A DNA stretch of 64,000 nucleotides from contig NZ_CP130701.1 of assembly GCF_030553075.1 (NCBI RefSeq), positions 744,001 to 808,000 of the forward strand. Direction: 5' to 3'. Position 1 is the first letter of the stretch; each line of letters begins with the position of its first letter. Of the stretch, positions 53,938-62,329 are shown piece after piece. The translations under genes and the position numbers were made by a program. The DNA is from Halomonas sp. I5-271120. Its GTDB lineage: Bacteria; Pseudomonadota; Gammaproteobacteria; Pseudomonadales; Halomonadaceae. Under the pieces are notes generated by a model. It was not told the origin of the DNA and did not search any database. It saw nothing but the letters and a program-made list of their open reading frames with translations.

Positions 53938-54405
53938 ATGAAAGATGTCATCCTCGGGCTGGGCTTCATGGTGCTGGGCGGCGGCGTATACGCCGTCGCC
54001 CAGCAGTATCCCACCCTACCTAGTCTGCAATACGGGCCGTCCCTTTTTCCCTCCCTCATCGGAGGAGGGTTCTTCCTGGGCGGCCTGGTACTGGCCGCGA
54101 GTCGTCTCAGGACGCTGCTAAGCCTTGCTGGCAACGGCGCCACACGACGTGAGCCAATCGACCTGCGCGGCCTGATGACCGCTCTGGTGCCCTGCTTGCT
54201 GGTGGTCTTCTATGTACTGTGCAGCGACACCCTCGGCGCTGCGCTGACGATGACGTTGATAATGACGGCACTGATGCGGCTTCGCGGCGTGTCCTGGCTG
54301 CTCGCAATTGGTGTCTCGGTGGTCGCCGCATTTGCGATCACCTTGATCTTTTCACGCTATCTGCTCATTCCCCTCCCCGAGGGGCAACTGGGTCTCTGGG
54401 GGTAA
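53938..54405 (+). CDS. Tripartite tricarboxylate transporter small membrane subunit (TctB family)
   Basis: 155 residues, four membrane helices. Typical TctB N-terminus MKDVILGLGFMVLGGGVYAV and TLPSLQYGPSLFPSLIGGG. ATG 53938 is preferred to GTG 53935. It precedes the large subunit by 3 bases, as in other tctCBA operons. Small subunits of this family diverge greatly, so the identification rests on the N-terminus, helices and place. Confidence 0.9.
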   Translation: MKDVILGLGFMVLGGGVYAVAQQYPTLPSLQYGPSLFPSLIGGGFFLGGLVLAASRLRTLLSLAGNGATRREPIDLRGLMTALVPCLLVVFYVLCSDTLGAALTMTLIMTALMRLRGVSWLLAIGVSVVAAFAITLIFSRYLLIPLPEGQLGLWG

Positions 54406-54408
54406 ACC

Positions 54409-55923
54409 ATGGATGCCTTCCTGCAAGGATTAGACTTGGTCTTCAATTGGCAGACATTGCTGGTCATCGCCGCCTCAGCGATATTCGGCGTCTTCGTCGG
54501 GGCAGTTCCGGGCCTCACGGCGACCATGGCCGTGGCACTGCTGGTACCTATCACCTTCTACATGGACTCGACGCCGGCGATTGCCGCCATCGTCACCACC
54601 TCGGCAATGGCGATCTTCGCCGGCGACATTCCCGGCACCTATCTCAACATTCCCGGCACCCCTGCCTCTGCAGCTTATGTAGGCGAGTCCCACCTACTGG
54701 CTCGACAAGGCCGCGCTCGCGAGACACTGGGGACCAACCTTATCTGCTCGATATTCGGAGGCCTCTTTGGCACCTTGGTGCTGGTTTTCGTGTCACCAAC
54801 GCTGGCCGAATTGGCGCTCAATTTCAGCTCCTACGAGTACTTCTGGCTGGCCCTGCTAGGGCTGAGCAGCTCAATCTTCATTTCTATCGGCTCCAAGACC
54901 AAGGCGTTCCTATCGCTGATGATCGGCCTACTGCTGTCGACAGTGGGGCTGGATATGATGAGCGGCACTCCGCGCTTCACCTTCGGCGTTCCCGACCTGC
55001 TGGCCGGAATAAACTTCATTCCGGTGATGATCGGCATGTTCGCCCTCAATGAAATCATGGGGTTCTACGGCTCACGCCAAGAAGGACGCCAGGTCCCTGC
55101 CATAGCCAAGGACAGCGTATTTCGCGAGGCACCACGGCACCTGCGCCGCTACTGGCGGAATCTGCTGCGTGGCAGCACCGTCGGAACCCTGATCGGCGCT
55201 CTGCCAGGCGCAGGGGCCGATATCGCCGCCTGGATATCCTATGCCTTGGGCAAGAGCCGATCACGCAATCGGGCAGCCTACGGCACAGGCAACATCGAAG
55301 GCATCATCGATGCCAGCTCAGCCAACAACTCTGGGATCAGCGGCGCCTGGGTCCCGGCGCTGGTGTTTGGCATTCCCGGTGACTCGATCACCGCCATCGT
55401 CATCGGCGTGCTCTATATGAAGGGCATGAACCCGGGACCGACCATCTTCATGGAGGGAGGTGGTCTGGTCTATGCACTATTCATTGTCTTCTTTGTCGCC
55501 AACCTGGCCATGCTGCCGATCGGCTATCTGGCGATCCGCTGCTCGAAGGTGTTCATCTTGACACCGCGCAAGGTGCTGATGCCGATCATCCTCTGCTTCT
55601 GCATGGTCGGGGCATTCGCGATCAATAATGCCATCACCGATATCTGGATCATGCTGCTGGTCGGCATGCTGGCCTTCGTTCTCGCTCGCTGCGACTTCCC
55701 GATGGCACCAGCGATTCTCGGCCTGGTACTCGGCAGCACGCTGGAGAACAGCTTCATGAGCTCGATGCTCAAGTCCGGCGGCGACCTGCTGAGTTTCTTC
55801 TCGCGTCCGATCAGCGCCTCGCTAGGCGCGCTGGTGATCCTCATCTGGCTGACCCCACTGCTGGCCCGGGCCTACCGCCAGTGGCGCCCTCTATCTCAAG
55901 ACACTTCCGCGAGGTCCTCATGA
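54409..55923 (+). CDS. Tripartite tricarboxylate transporter large permease (TctA family)
   Basis: 504 residues, about 12 helices. TctA hallmarks: FVGAVPGLTATMAVALLVPI (first G-rich motif), GDIPGTYLNIPGTPASAAY, GALPGAGADIAAWISYALGK (second, symmetric motif), SSANNSGISGAWVPALVFGI and PGDSITAIVIGVLYMKGMNP. Uses the proton or sodium gradient for uptake of a carboxylate delivered by the Bug protein. Its stop overlaps the following dehydrogenase start by ATGA. Confidence 0.95.
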   Translation: MDAFLQGLDLVFNWQTLLVIAASAIFGVFVGAVPGLTATMAVALLVPITFYMDSTPAIAAIVTTSAMAIFAGDIPGTYLNIPGTPASAAYVGESHLLARQGRARETLGTNLICSIFGGLFGTLVLVFVSPTLAELALNFSSYEYFWLALLGLSSSIFISIGSKTKAFLSLMIGLLLSTVGLDMMSGTPRFTFGVPDLLAGINFIPVMIGMFALNEIMGFYGSRQEGRQVPAIAKDSVFREAPRHLRRYWRNLLRGSTVGTLIGALPGAGADIAAWISYALGKSRSRNRAAYGTGNIEGIIDASSANNSGISGAWVPALVFGIPGDSITAIVIGVLYMKGMNPGPTIFMEGGGLVYALFIVFFVANLAMLPIGYLAIRCSKVFILTPRKVLMPIILCFCMVGAFAINNAITDIWIMLLVGMLAFVLARCDFPMAPAILGLVLGSTLENSFMSSMLKSGGDLLSFFSRPISASLGALVILIWLTPLLARAYRQWRPLSQDTSARSS

Positions 55924-56975
55924 AACGTTATTCCTCTTCCCACCTCACGACCTTGCTGAGCACCCTCTTCGAAGAGGCTGGGGCCAGCCAAGACGTTGCC
56001 GAGGCCACCGCATCGATCCTAGTGGAGGGTGACCTGCTCGGCCACCACACCCATGGCACCAAGCTAGCCGCCGGCTATCTTGATGACCTGCGTGCCGGCC
56101 ACGCCAGCGGCGATCCCACGCGCCTGGTCATCGAGCAGAACAGCCCGGTTGCCGCCCTCTACGATGGCCACTACCTGCTTGGCCCCTATCTGGTACAGAC
56201 TGCACTGGAGCAGTGCCGCCAGTCCGCCAAGGAGTTTGGCATCGGCATGGTCAGTCTAAAACACTCTCACCATATCGCCTGTCTTGCCGCCTATCTGCTG
56301 CCACTGGTCGAGCAGGGACTGATGCCTATCATCATGAGCTCGGACCCATCAGTGGCCTCGGTCGCCCCCTTTGGCGGTACCGCTCCGGTCATCACGCCCA
56401 ACCCAATCGCTGTCGGCATACCCGGTCGCGAACAGCCGATGCTGATCGACGTCAGCATGTCGACGGTGACCAACGGCACGGTCAATCAGGCGCGCGCGGC
56501 CGGCGAGCACCTGGAGCACCCGGTGATTCTCGACAGCCAAGGTGTGGCGAGTGATGATCCTGAGAGCTTCTTCGGTGACCCAGGCGGCAGCATCCTGCCG
56601 CTCGGGGGGCTGGACTTTGGCCACAAGGGTTTCGCCCTGGGGCTGATGGTCGAGGCACTGACCGCAGCGCTCAGTGGTTACGGTCGCAAGGATGCCCCTC
56701 AGGGCTGGGGTGCAGCGGTGATGGTGATGGTCATCGATCCAGCCCGCTTCGGCGGCCAAGCAGCGTTCCTGGATGAAACCGATCACTTGGTGAGGCGTTG
56801 CCTTGACGCCTCGCCCGGCGAAGCCGGAAAGAGCGTACGTCTGCCAGGACAGGCCGGCCTGCGTAAACGTGAAGAGTATCGCCGCGAGGGCATTCCGCTG
56901 CCAGCAGACGTGGTCAGCGCGCTGCACCGGGCAATTGCCGGCTCGCCAAGGGCCGACGAGCTCTCGCTATCCTGA
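55920..56975 (+). CDS. Ldh family oxidoreductase (malate/L-lactate dehydrogenase type 2)
   Basis: 351 residues, NAD(P)-dependent 2-hydroxyacid dehydrogenase of the MDH2/LDH2 fold (YlbC/ComC/YiaK-like). Features: GDLLGHHTHGTKLAAGYLDD (catalytic His region), VSLKHSHHIACLAAYLLPL, PNPIAVGIPG and LPLGGLDFGHKGFALGLMVE. ATG at 55920 overlaps the tctA stop by 4 bases, so it is co-expressed with the transporter and probably acts on the imported acid. Sulfolactate (as ComC), a sugar acid (as YiaK) or another hydroxy-acid are all possible. Confidence 0.88.
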   Translation: MKRYSSSHLTTLLSTLFEEAGASQDVAEATASILVEGDLLGHHTHGTKLAAGYLDDLRAGHASGDPTRLVIEQNSPVAALYDGHYLLGPYLVQTALEQCRQSAKEFGIGMVSLKHSHHIACLAAYLLPLVEQGLMPIIMSSDPSVASVAPFGGTAPVITPNPIAVGIPGREQPMLIDVSMSTVTNGTVNQARAAGEHLEHPVILDSQGVASDDPESFFGDPGGSILPLGGLDFGHKGFALGLMVEALTAALSGYGRKDAPQGWGAAVMVMVIDPARFGGQAAFLDETDHLVRRCLDASPGEAGKSVRLPGQAGLRKREEYRREGIPLPADVVSALHRAIAGSPRADELSLS

Positions 56976-57042
56976 ACGCCATGTCGGATGTCCGCGAAAG
57001 CAACGCAACAACAGCAAGGACAACTTTTCGCAGGAGACTAGC

Positions 57043-57936
57043 ATGCACGATGACAAGACGATCGGGATGATCGGCACCGGCATCATGGGCGGGCCAATGG
57101 CCATGCGCCTGGCGCGGGCCGGATGGCGGGTAAAGGCCTGGAACCGCAGCCGCGAAAAGGCCGCAGCGCTGTGTGAGGCGGGCAACGTCACGCTAGCCGA
57201 CAACCCGGTGGCAGCGGCCGAGGACACCGCCGCGGTGATCGTCATGCTGAGCTCCGGGCCGGTGTGCAACGAGGTATTGCTCGGCGAAGCCGGAGCCTTG
57301 GCAGCCATGCGCCCCGACAGCACGCTGATCGTGATGAGCTCGATTCCGGTCGAAACCGCCCGCACGCAGGCAGAGGCGGCACGGCAGTGCGGCGTCTCCT
57401 ACCTGGATGCGCCGGTATCAGGCGGCGAGCGCGGCGCCATCGACGGCACTCTGGCGATCATGGCCGGCGGTGAGGCCGCCGCCTTCGAGCAGGCCGAACC
57501 GCTTCTCGCTGAGCTGGGGCGCCCGGTGCATGTAGGCCCCGCTGGCAGCGGCCAGCTAGCCAAGCTCGCCAACCAGATGATCGTCGCCAATAGCATCGCC
57601 ACGGTCTCCGAGGCCCTGCTACTGGCCGAACGCGGCGGCGCAGACCCGGCCCGCGTCCGCGAGGCACTGCAGGGAGGTTTCGCCGACTCGACGATTCTGC
57701 GCGTCCACGGCCAGCGCATGCTCGAGGGTAATCATGTCCCGGGCGGTCCGGCAAAGTGGCAGCTCAAGGATACCCAAACCGCCATGGAGCTGGCCGAACA
57801 GCTGTCGCTGGAGCTGCCGGTCAGCCAGTTGGTCAACCGGCTATTCCACGATCTCGTCGCGCATGGAGACGGCGAACTGGACCACAGCGCGCTGATCCGC
57901 GAACTGCGACGGCTCAATCGGCTGCCGGTGGAATAG
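57043..57936 (+). CDS. NAD(P)-dependent beta-hydroxyacid dehydrogenase (tartronate semialdehyde reductase/HIBADH-like)
   Basis: 297 residues, 6-phosphogluconate-dehydrogenase-like fold. GMIGTGIMGGPMAMRLARAG (GxGxxG) at residues 8-27, YLDAPVSGGERGAIDGTLAI (substrate-binding) and the catalytic Lys in GQLAKLANQMIVANS. AGGAG precedes the ATG at 57043. GarR, which reduces tartronate semialdehyde after galactarate breakdown, is the best analogue, consistent with a GarD/UxaA-type dehydratase in the same region. No aldolase lies in the window. Confidence 0.9.
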   Translation: MHDDKTIGMIGTGIMGGPMAMRLARAGWRVKAWNRSREKAAALCEAGNVTLADNPVAAAEDTAAVIVMLSSGPVCNEVLLGEAGALAAMRPDSTLIVMSSIPVETARTQAEAARQCGVSYLDAPVSGGERGAIDGTLAIMAGGEAAAFEQAEPLLAELGRPVHVGPAGSGQLAKLANQMIVANSIATVSEALLLAERGGADPARVREALQGGFADSTILRVHGQRMLEGNHVPGGPAKWQLKDTQTAMELAEQLSLELPVSQLVNRLFHDLVAHGDGELDHSALIRELRRLNRLPVE

Positions 57937-57949
57937 TAGGCAAAACGGC

Positions 57950-58930
57950 CTAGAGCGTTTCCACCCAGCTTAGATAACGCGGCATCACCACCTCGCCGGC
58001 CTCGCGAAAGTCGGCCAGACGTTGTCTCACCTTGGTCTCGGCGTTCGCCAAGTGCTCGTCGAGCGCTTGCCCGGCCTGCTTGGGCAAGCGCGCACTCAGC
58101 GCCTCGAAGACCCGGCGATGCTCCGTGAAAAGCGGATCCTCTGCGGGCATCTCCACCGCACCGCCAAGCAGGTGTTTGCTGATCAAGAGGATAGGCCGCG
58201 TGCGGCGTAGCATGGTGATGATCTCCGGATTACCGCCGCGCATCAGCGCCTCTTGGTGCAGATCATTCTCGAGCGCATCGAGCCTGGCGCCCTCGAGATT
58301 CGGATACTGCCGCGCGGCTTCATTCAGCCGAAAGAGATAGCCGTCGAGTTCATGGTCAGATATAGCGCTGCAAGCACGGGAAATCATGAAAGGTTCCAAC
58401 TGACGACGAGCGTCGTACAGGTGATGAAGGCGCTCATCGTCAAGCGGGATCACGCTCCAGCTGCTGTACTTGGTCTTGTCGACGACCCCTAGCGACTGCA
58501 GCGAGGCCAGGATACGTTGCGTCGTCGTGCGGCTGACATCGTAGGTCTTGGCAAGTTGGAGTTCGTTAAGCTCCAAGCGGCCTTTCATCGAGCAAAGCAC
58601 CAGGTCGCGTTCGACCTTTTCGGCTAGTTCCTGCCATGCTTGCGTACGCTGGATTGATGCCTGTCCACCCGCCGCACGGAAGTCACCGGCACCCAGGGTG
58701 CGCCGGATGACCTCCCCGCCTCCCCGACCGACCAGATAGCCGCGGCCGTCGAAGCGACGGATTTTGCCCTCTTCATGAAGCCGGCTCAGGGTCTGGCGCA
58801 CCGGAGAGCGGCTCATGTCGAAGATAGCGGCAATATTGCCCTCCAGCAGCACCAGCCCAGGCTCGAGATGTCCCCGGTCAATCCCTTGCACAAGGGCCTG
58901 ATACAACTGCTCTTTCAATGTATTGCTCAT
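57950..58930 (-). CDS. GntR family regulator with two winged-helix domains and an FCD domain
   Basis: 326 residues. The first wHTH (SNTLKEQLYQALVQGIDRG, then IFDMSRSPVRQTLSRLHEEG) spans ~1-72; a second, ELAEKVERDLVLCSMKGRLE and LAKTYDVSRTTTQRILASLQ, spans ~92-160; an FCD-like helical ligand domain (LYDARRQLEPFMISRAC; HQEALMRGGNPEII) follows. GntR proteins normally have one wHTH. ATG 58930 is chosen as the first giving the GntR N-terminus. It converges with the dehydrogenase and probably binds the ATTGYRYRCAAT palindromes at 52861 and 60591. Confidence 0.85.
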   Translation of the reverse strand: MSNTLKEQLYQALVQGIDRGHLEPGLVLLEGNIAAIFDMSRSPVRQTLSRLHEEGKIRRFDGRGYLVGRGGGEVIRRTLGAGDFRAAGGQASIQRTQAWQELAEKVERDLVLCSMKGRLELNELQLAKTYDVSRTTTQRILASLQSLGVVDKTKYSSWSVIPLDDERLHHLYDARRQLEPFMISRACSAISDHELDGYLFRLNEAARQYPNLEGARLDALENDLHQEALMRGGNPEIITMLRRTRPILLISKHLLGGAVEMPAEDPLFTEHRRVFEALSARLPKQAGQALDEHLANAETKVRQRLADFREAGEVVMPRYLSWVETL

Positions 58931-58998
58931 GCACACACTCGACCAGGAAAACGCGCCATATCCTCTCGCTAAAACATCTCTCGTACCAGCCTCAACGC

Positions 58999-60528
58999 TT
59001 AGGTGACAGCACCGACCATCCACGGGACGAATTCGTTGTTGCCATAGCCAAGCGTCTCGCTGGCACTAAGCTGCCCGGAGGCCACCGCTATGATGCGTTC
59101 GAAAATCTCGCGACCGACGCTATCGACGCTGGCCGCCCCATCGACGATGGTACCGCAGTTGATGTCCATATCTTCGTGCATGGCCTCGAACATGCGAGTG
59201 TTGGTCGCGAGCTTGAGGCAAGGCGCTGGCTTGAAGCCTGATACCGAGCCCCGGCCGGTGGTGAAGCAGACCATGTTGGCCCCCGAGGCGATCTGGCCGG
59301 TAACCGATGCCGGGTCGTAACCGGGGCTGTCCATGAAGTTGAATCCGGCCCGCCGGCGCGGCTGGGCATATTCGAGTACGTCATTAAGGCTCGACGAACC
59401 ACCCTTGGCCACCGCTCCCAGCGACTTCTCGAGGATCGTCGACAGTCCCCCCGCCTTGTTGCCCGGCGATGGATTGTTGTTGAGCTCTGCCCCATTGATG
59501 CGGGTGTAATGCTTCCACCAGGCAAGACGCTCAAGCAACTTGATCGCTACCTCTTTATCGATGGCGCGATCAAGCAACAGGTGCTCCGCGCCGTAGATCT
59601 CCGGCGTCTCGCTGAGAATCACGTTACCGCCATGTCTCACGATAAGATCCGCGGCATGGCCTAGGGCCGGGTTGGCGGAAATCCCCGAATAGCCGTCAGA
59701 GCCACCGCACTGCAGCGCCACGGTCAGATGCTCCAGCGCCGCCGGACGCCGCACCGGGCGCTGCTGCTCGCGAGCCATCTCCAGCACCTTTTCGCTGGCC
59801 AGCCGGATGCTCGCCCGCGTCCCCCCCGCCTCCTGGATATTGAAATAATAGAGTCGCGAGCTGTCTGCCAGACCTGACTTCTCGACCAGCTGCTTGACCT
59901 GGTTCGTCTCGCAGCCCAGGCCGATGATCAGCACGAAGGCAAAGTTTGGGTGGCGTGCATACCCTGCAATCACCCGCTCGAGGAAGGCGAAGCCGTCGGA
60001 TTCGGTGTTCATGGCACACCCCGATCCATGAGTGACCGGAACAACGCCATCGAACCCCAGCGCCTCGATCTCTCCGCCGGCATTGAGTGATTCCGCCGCC
60101 ATCTTGGCCACCGTCGCCGAGCAATTCACCGTCGACAGGATGCCGATGTAGTTGCGTGTCCCCACCTGCCCATTGTCGCGATGGTAGCCGTCGAAGGTCC
60201 GCTCGTTTGCCATCACCGGCGTCTGCTCGGCCGGAACGAAATTCGTCAACGAAGAGTCGCGCTCGCGCATCGCCAAATTGTGCGTGTGTACGTGTTCGCC
60301 GATGCCGATATCGCGGCTGGCAACACCGATGACCTGGCCGTATTTGATGACCTCCTCGCCGTCTGCGATCGCCGCCAATGCCACCTTGTGACCGGCGTCG
60401 ATGTTCTGGGCGGCAAGGTGCTGGCTGGCATCGACAGGAAACCCTTGAGGAATAGCCCGGGTGGCGACGCCGACATTGTCGACGGCATTCAGCCTCACCA
60501 CCGCCAGCGAATCATTGATCAGCTCCAT
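58999..60528 (-). CDS. UxaA/GarD family sugar-acid dehydratase
   Basis: 509 residues; iron-dependent altronate/galactarate dehydratase family. N-terminal SAF-like domain (NVGVATRAIPQGFPV, IDAGHKVALAAIADGEEVIK, YGQVIGVASRDIGIGEHVHT) is fused to the catalytic part: GTRNYIGILSTVNCSATV, VIGLGCETNQVKQL, CGGSDGYSGISANPALGHA, NPSPGNKAGGLSTILEKSLG and FTTGRGSVSGFKPAPCLKLA. The C-terminus (DINCGTIVDG) is nearer to GarD. ATG 60528 follows GAGGTGCAGG. Product would be a 2-keto-3-deoxy acid. Sulfolactate sulfo-lyase (SuyAB) is a split relative and an alternative. Confidence 0.9.
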   Translation of the reverse strand: MELINDSLAVVRLNAVDNVGVATRAIPQGFPVDASQHLAAQNIDAGHKVALAAIADGEEVIKYGQVIGVASRDIGIGEHVHTHNLAMRERDSSLTNFVPAEQTPVMANERTFDGYHRDNGQVGTRNYIGILSTVNCSATVAKMAAESLNAGGEIEALGFDGVVPVTHGSGCAMNTESDGFAFLERVIAGYARHPNFAFVLIIGLGCETNQVKQLVEKSGLADSSRLYYFNIQEAGGTRASIRLASEKVLEMAREQQRPVRRPAALEHLTVALQCGGSDGYSGISANPALGHAADLIVRHGGNVILSETPEIYGAEHLLLDRAIDKEVAIKLLERLAWWKHYTRINGAELNNNPSPGNKAGGLSTILEKSLGAVAKGGSSSLNDVLEYAQPRRRAGFNFMDSPGYDPASVTGQIASGANMVCFTTGRGSVSGFKPAPCLKLATNTRMFEAMHEDMDINCGTIVDGAASVDSVGREIFERIIAVASGQLSASETLGYGNNEFVPWMVGAVT

Positions 60529-60823
60529 ACCTGCACCTCGAGAAAGCGATTGTTGGGGTCTTGTATCGCTCATACTTCCATACAATGACTATTGCACACA
60601 ATAATCAAAAAATAATGGATCACTCCCCCCTGTCATGCTACGCCGAGCTTGTGATGCCAGCCCTGGACGCGCCCCGCGGGGCAGCACGGCATCGACTCAC
60701 TGATAACCAAAACGAATCGATGGAACTTATTTTCGATTGGATGGAAATCAAAAAGTCGACGTACGCTGCTAGGACGCTTGGCCCGGCCACGACCGGGAGA
60801 ACGACCTCACAGGAGCCACAAAG
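60529..60823. other. Divergent promoter region between the UxaA-like gene and fucD
   Basis: About 295 bases with one clear operator (60586-60607) near the UxaA side. A 60-80-codon open frame inside has no family features and a poor start; I do not call it a gene. GTCGAC occurs at about 60757, as at 52846 in the TTT promoter, too short to interpret. Confidence 0.5.
60586..60607. promoter_or_regulatory. Operator B, extended palindrome between uxaA-like and fucD genes
   Basis: ATTGCACACAAT (60591-60602) with flanks TGACT and AATCA forms a near-perfect 22-base palindrome. It matches ATTGCGCACAAT upstream of the TTT operon. Location between divergent genes would let one regulator, most simply the GntR at 57950-58930, control both. 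Confidence 0.72.
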
Positions 60824-62128
60824 ATGACCACCATTACCCACCTCGAAGTGCGCGACACCCGCTTCCCGACCTCACGTGATCTGGATGGTTCGGACGCCAT
60901 GAATGCGGCGCCGGACTACTCGGCCACTTACGTGATTCTCTCGACGGATGCCGGCGACGGGCACGAAGGCCACGGCCTGACGTTCACCATCGGTCGTGGC
61001 AACGAGGTGTGCGTAGCCGCGGTGAACTCCCTGGCCTCACGTATTGTGGATCGCGAACTGGAGACGATAACCGCCGACATGGGCCGCTTCTGGCGCGACC
61101 TGACCAGCGGAGATAGTCAGCTGCGCTGGCTGGGGCCAGAGAAAGGCGTCATCCACCTCGCCTGTGCCTCCATCGTCAACGCCGTCTGGGATCTCTGGGC
61201 GAAGCGCGAGGGCAAGCCCATCTGGAAGCTGCTGGCCGACATGACACCCGAGGAATTGGTGCGCTGCCTGGACTTCCGTTTCGTCAGCGACGCCCTGACT
61301 CCTGGCGAGGCGCTGGCGATCCTTAAGCGCAACGAGTCCGGCAAGGCTCAGCGCGAGGCGCACATGCGGGAGGCCGGCTACCCGGGTTACACCACCTCGG
61401 CGGGCTGGCTCGGCTATTCCGAAGACAAGATGCGTCACTTGGCGCGCGAGGCGCTGGCAGAAGGCTGGGAGCATTTCAAGCAGAAGGTCGGTGGCGACCT
61501 GACCGAGGACCGGCGGCGCGCACAAATCCTGCGCGAAGAAATCGGCTGGCAGCGCACCCTGATGATGGATGCCAACCAGATGTGGGATGTCGACGAGGCG
61601 ATCGCCAACATGCGCAGCCTGGCCGAGTACGCGCCGCTATGGATCGAAGAGCCTACCAGCCCAGACGACATCCTCGGCCATGCCGAGATTCGCGCCCGCC
61701 TGGCCCCGTCGATCGGCGTCGCCACCGGCGAGCACTGTCACAACCGGGTGATGTTCAAGCAGCTTCTCCAGGCCGAGGCGATCGACTTCTGCCAACTCGA
61801 CGCAGCACGCCTGGGCGGCCTCAATGAAGTGATCGTGGTGCTGCTGCTCGCCGCCAAGTACGACGTGCCGGTCTGTCCGCACGGGGGCGGTGTCGGGCTG
61901 TGCGAATACACCCAGCACATCTCACTGTTCGACTACATCGCCGTATCCGGTTCGCTGGAGGGTCGCCTACTCGAGTACGTGGACCACCTGCACGAGCACT
62001 TCGTCGACCCGGTTCGCATCGAGAAGGGCCGCTACCTGGTGCCCGAGGCGCCTGGCTACAGCATCACCATGCACGCCGAGTCGCTGGCACGTTTCCAATT
62101 CCCCGATGGCGAGGCCTGGCAGGAATGA
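60824..62128 (+). CDS. fucD: L-fuconate dehydratase (enolase superfamily)
   Basis: 434 residues; Mg-dependent mandelate-racemase-type enolase enzyme giving 2-keto-3-deoxy-L-fuconate. Very like Xanthomonas FucD as I recall it: VRDTRFPTSRDLDGSDAMN, QLRWLGPEKGVIHLACASI, YTTSAGWLGYSEDKMR, catalytic Lys pair in HFKQKVGGD, metal ligands in MMDANQMWD, WIEEPTSPDDILGHAEI and TGEHCHNR, and the His base in CPHGGGVGLCEY. Ribosome site AGGAG lies 9 bases upstream. It stands next to a UxaA/GarD dehydratase and a TRAP operon; fucose dehydrogenase and lactonase are not in the window. Confidence 0.93.
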   Translation: MTTITHLEVRDTRFPTSRDLDGSDAMNAAPDYSATYVILSTDAGDGHEGHGLTFTIGRGNEVCVAAVNSLASRIVDRELETITADMGRFWRDLTSGDSQLRWLGPEKGVIHLACASIVNAVWDLWAKREGKPIWKLLADMTPEELVRCLDFRFVSDALTPGEALAILKRNESGKAQREAHMREAGYPGYTTSAGWLGYSEDKMRHLAREALAEGWEHFKQKVGGDLTEDRRRAQILREEIGWQRTLMMDANQMWDVDEAIANMRSLAEYAPLWIEEPTSPDDILGHAEIRARLAPSIGVATGEHCHNRVMFKQLLQAEAIDFCQLDAARLGGLNEVIVVLLLAAKYDVPVCPHGGGVGLCEYTQHISLFDYIAVSGSLEGRLLEYVDHLHEHFVDPVRIEKGRYLVPEAPGYSITMHAESLARFQFPDGEAWQE

Positions 62129-62193
62129 CCGGATCTTCGCCGTCTGCCACAACACTACGACCAATGGCCAAGTCTCATCGAGCGCCTCTCTCA

Positions 62194-62231
62194 TGTAAGT
62201 TCAACATATAAAATCATGTGATGAACATAAT
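62194..62231. promoter_or_regulatory. Paired GntR-type operators A before the last TRAP operon
   Basis: TGTAAGTTCAACATATA (centre 62202) and CATGTGATGAACATAAT (centre 62223) each keep a good right half of CATATGTTCAACATATG; the spacing is 21 bases, as at 47.6 kb and close to the 20 at 44.4 kb. Suggests the regulator at 38613 also controls this transporter. Confidence 0.66.
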
Positions 62232-62329
62232 CAGAGATGACGTGTTCATCCCGGGCCGATACGCAACACATCGCGTTCGGCCTACACGCCGCGTGTTGCA
62301 GACACGCCAGCCACACCAAGGAGCCAAGC

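Noticed and set aside
58999..60528. Calling the dehydratase SuyAB
   Set aside because: SuyA and SuyB are separate; this fused protein has a GarD-like C-terminus. Kept only as an alternative.
60561..60827. 88-codon frame before fucD
   Set aside because: Weak start, overlaps the operator and the fucD ribosome site, composition unlike a protein.
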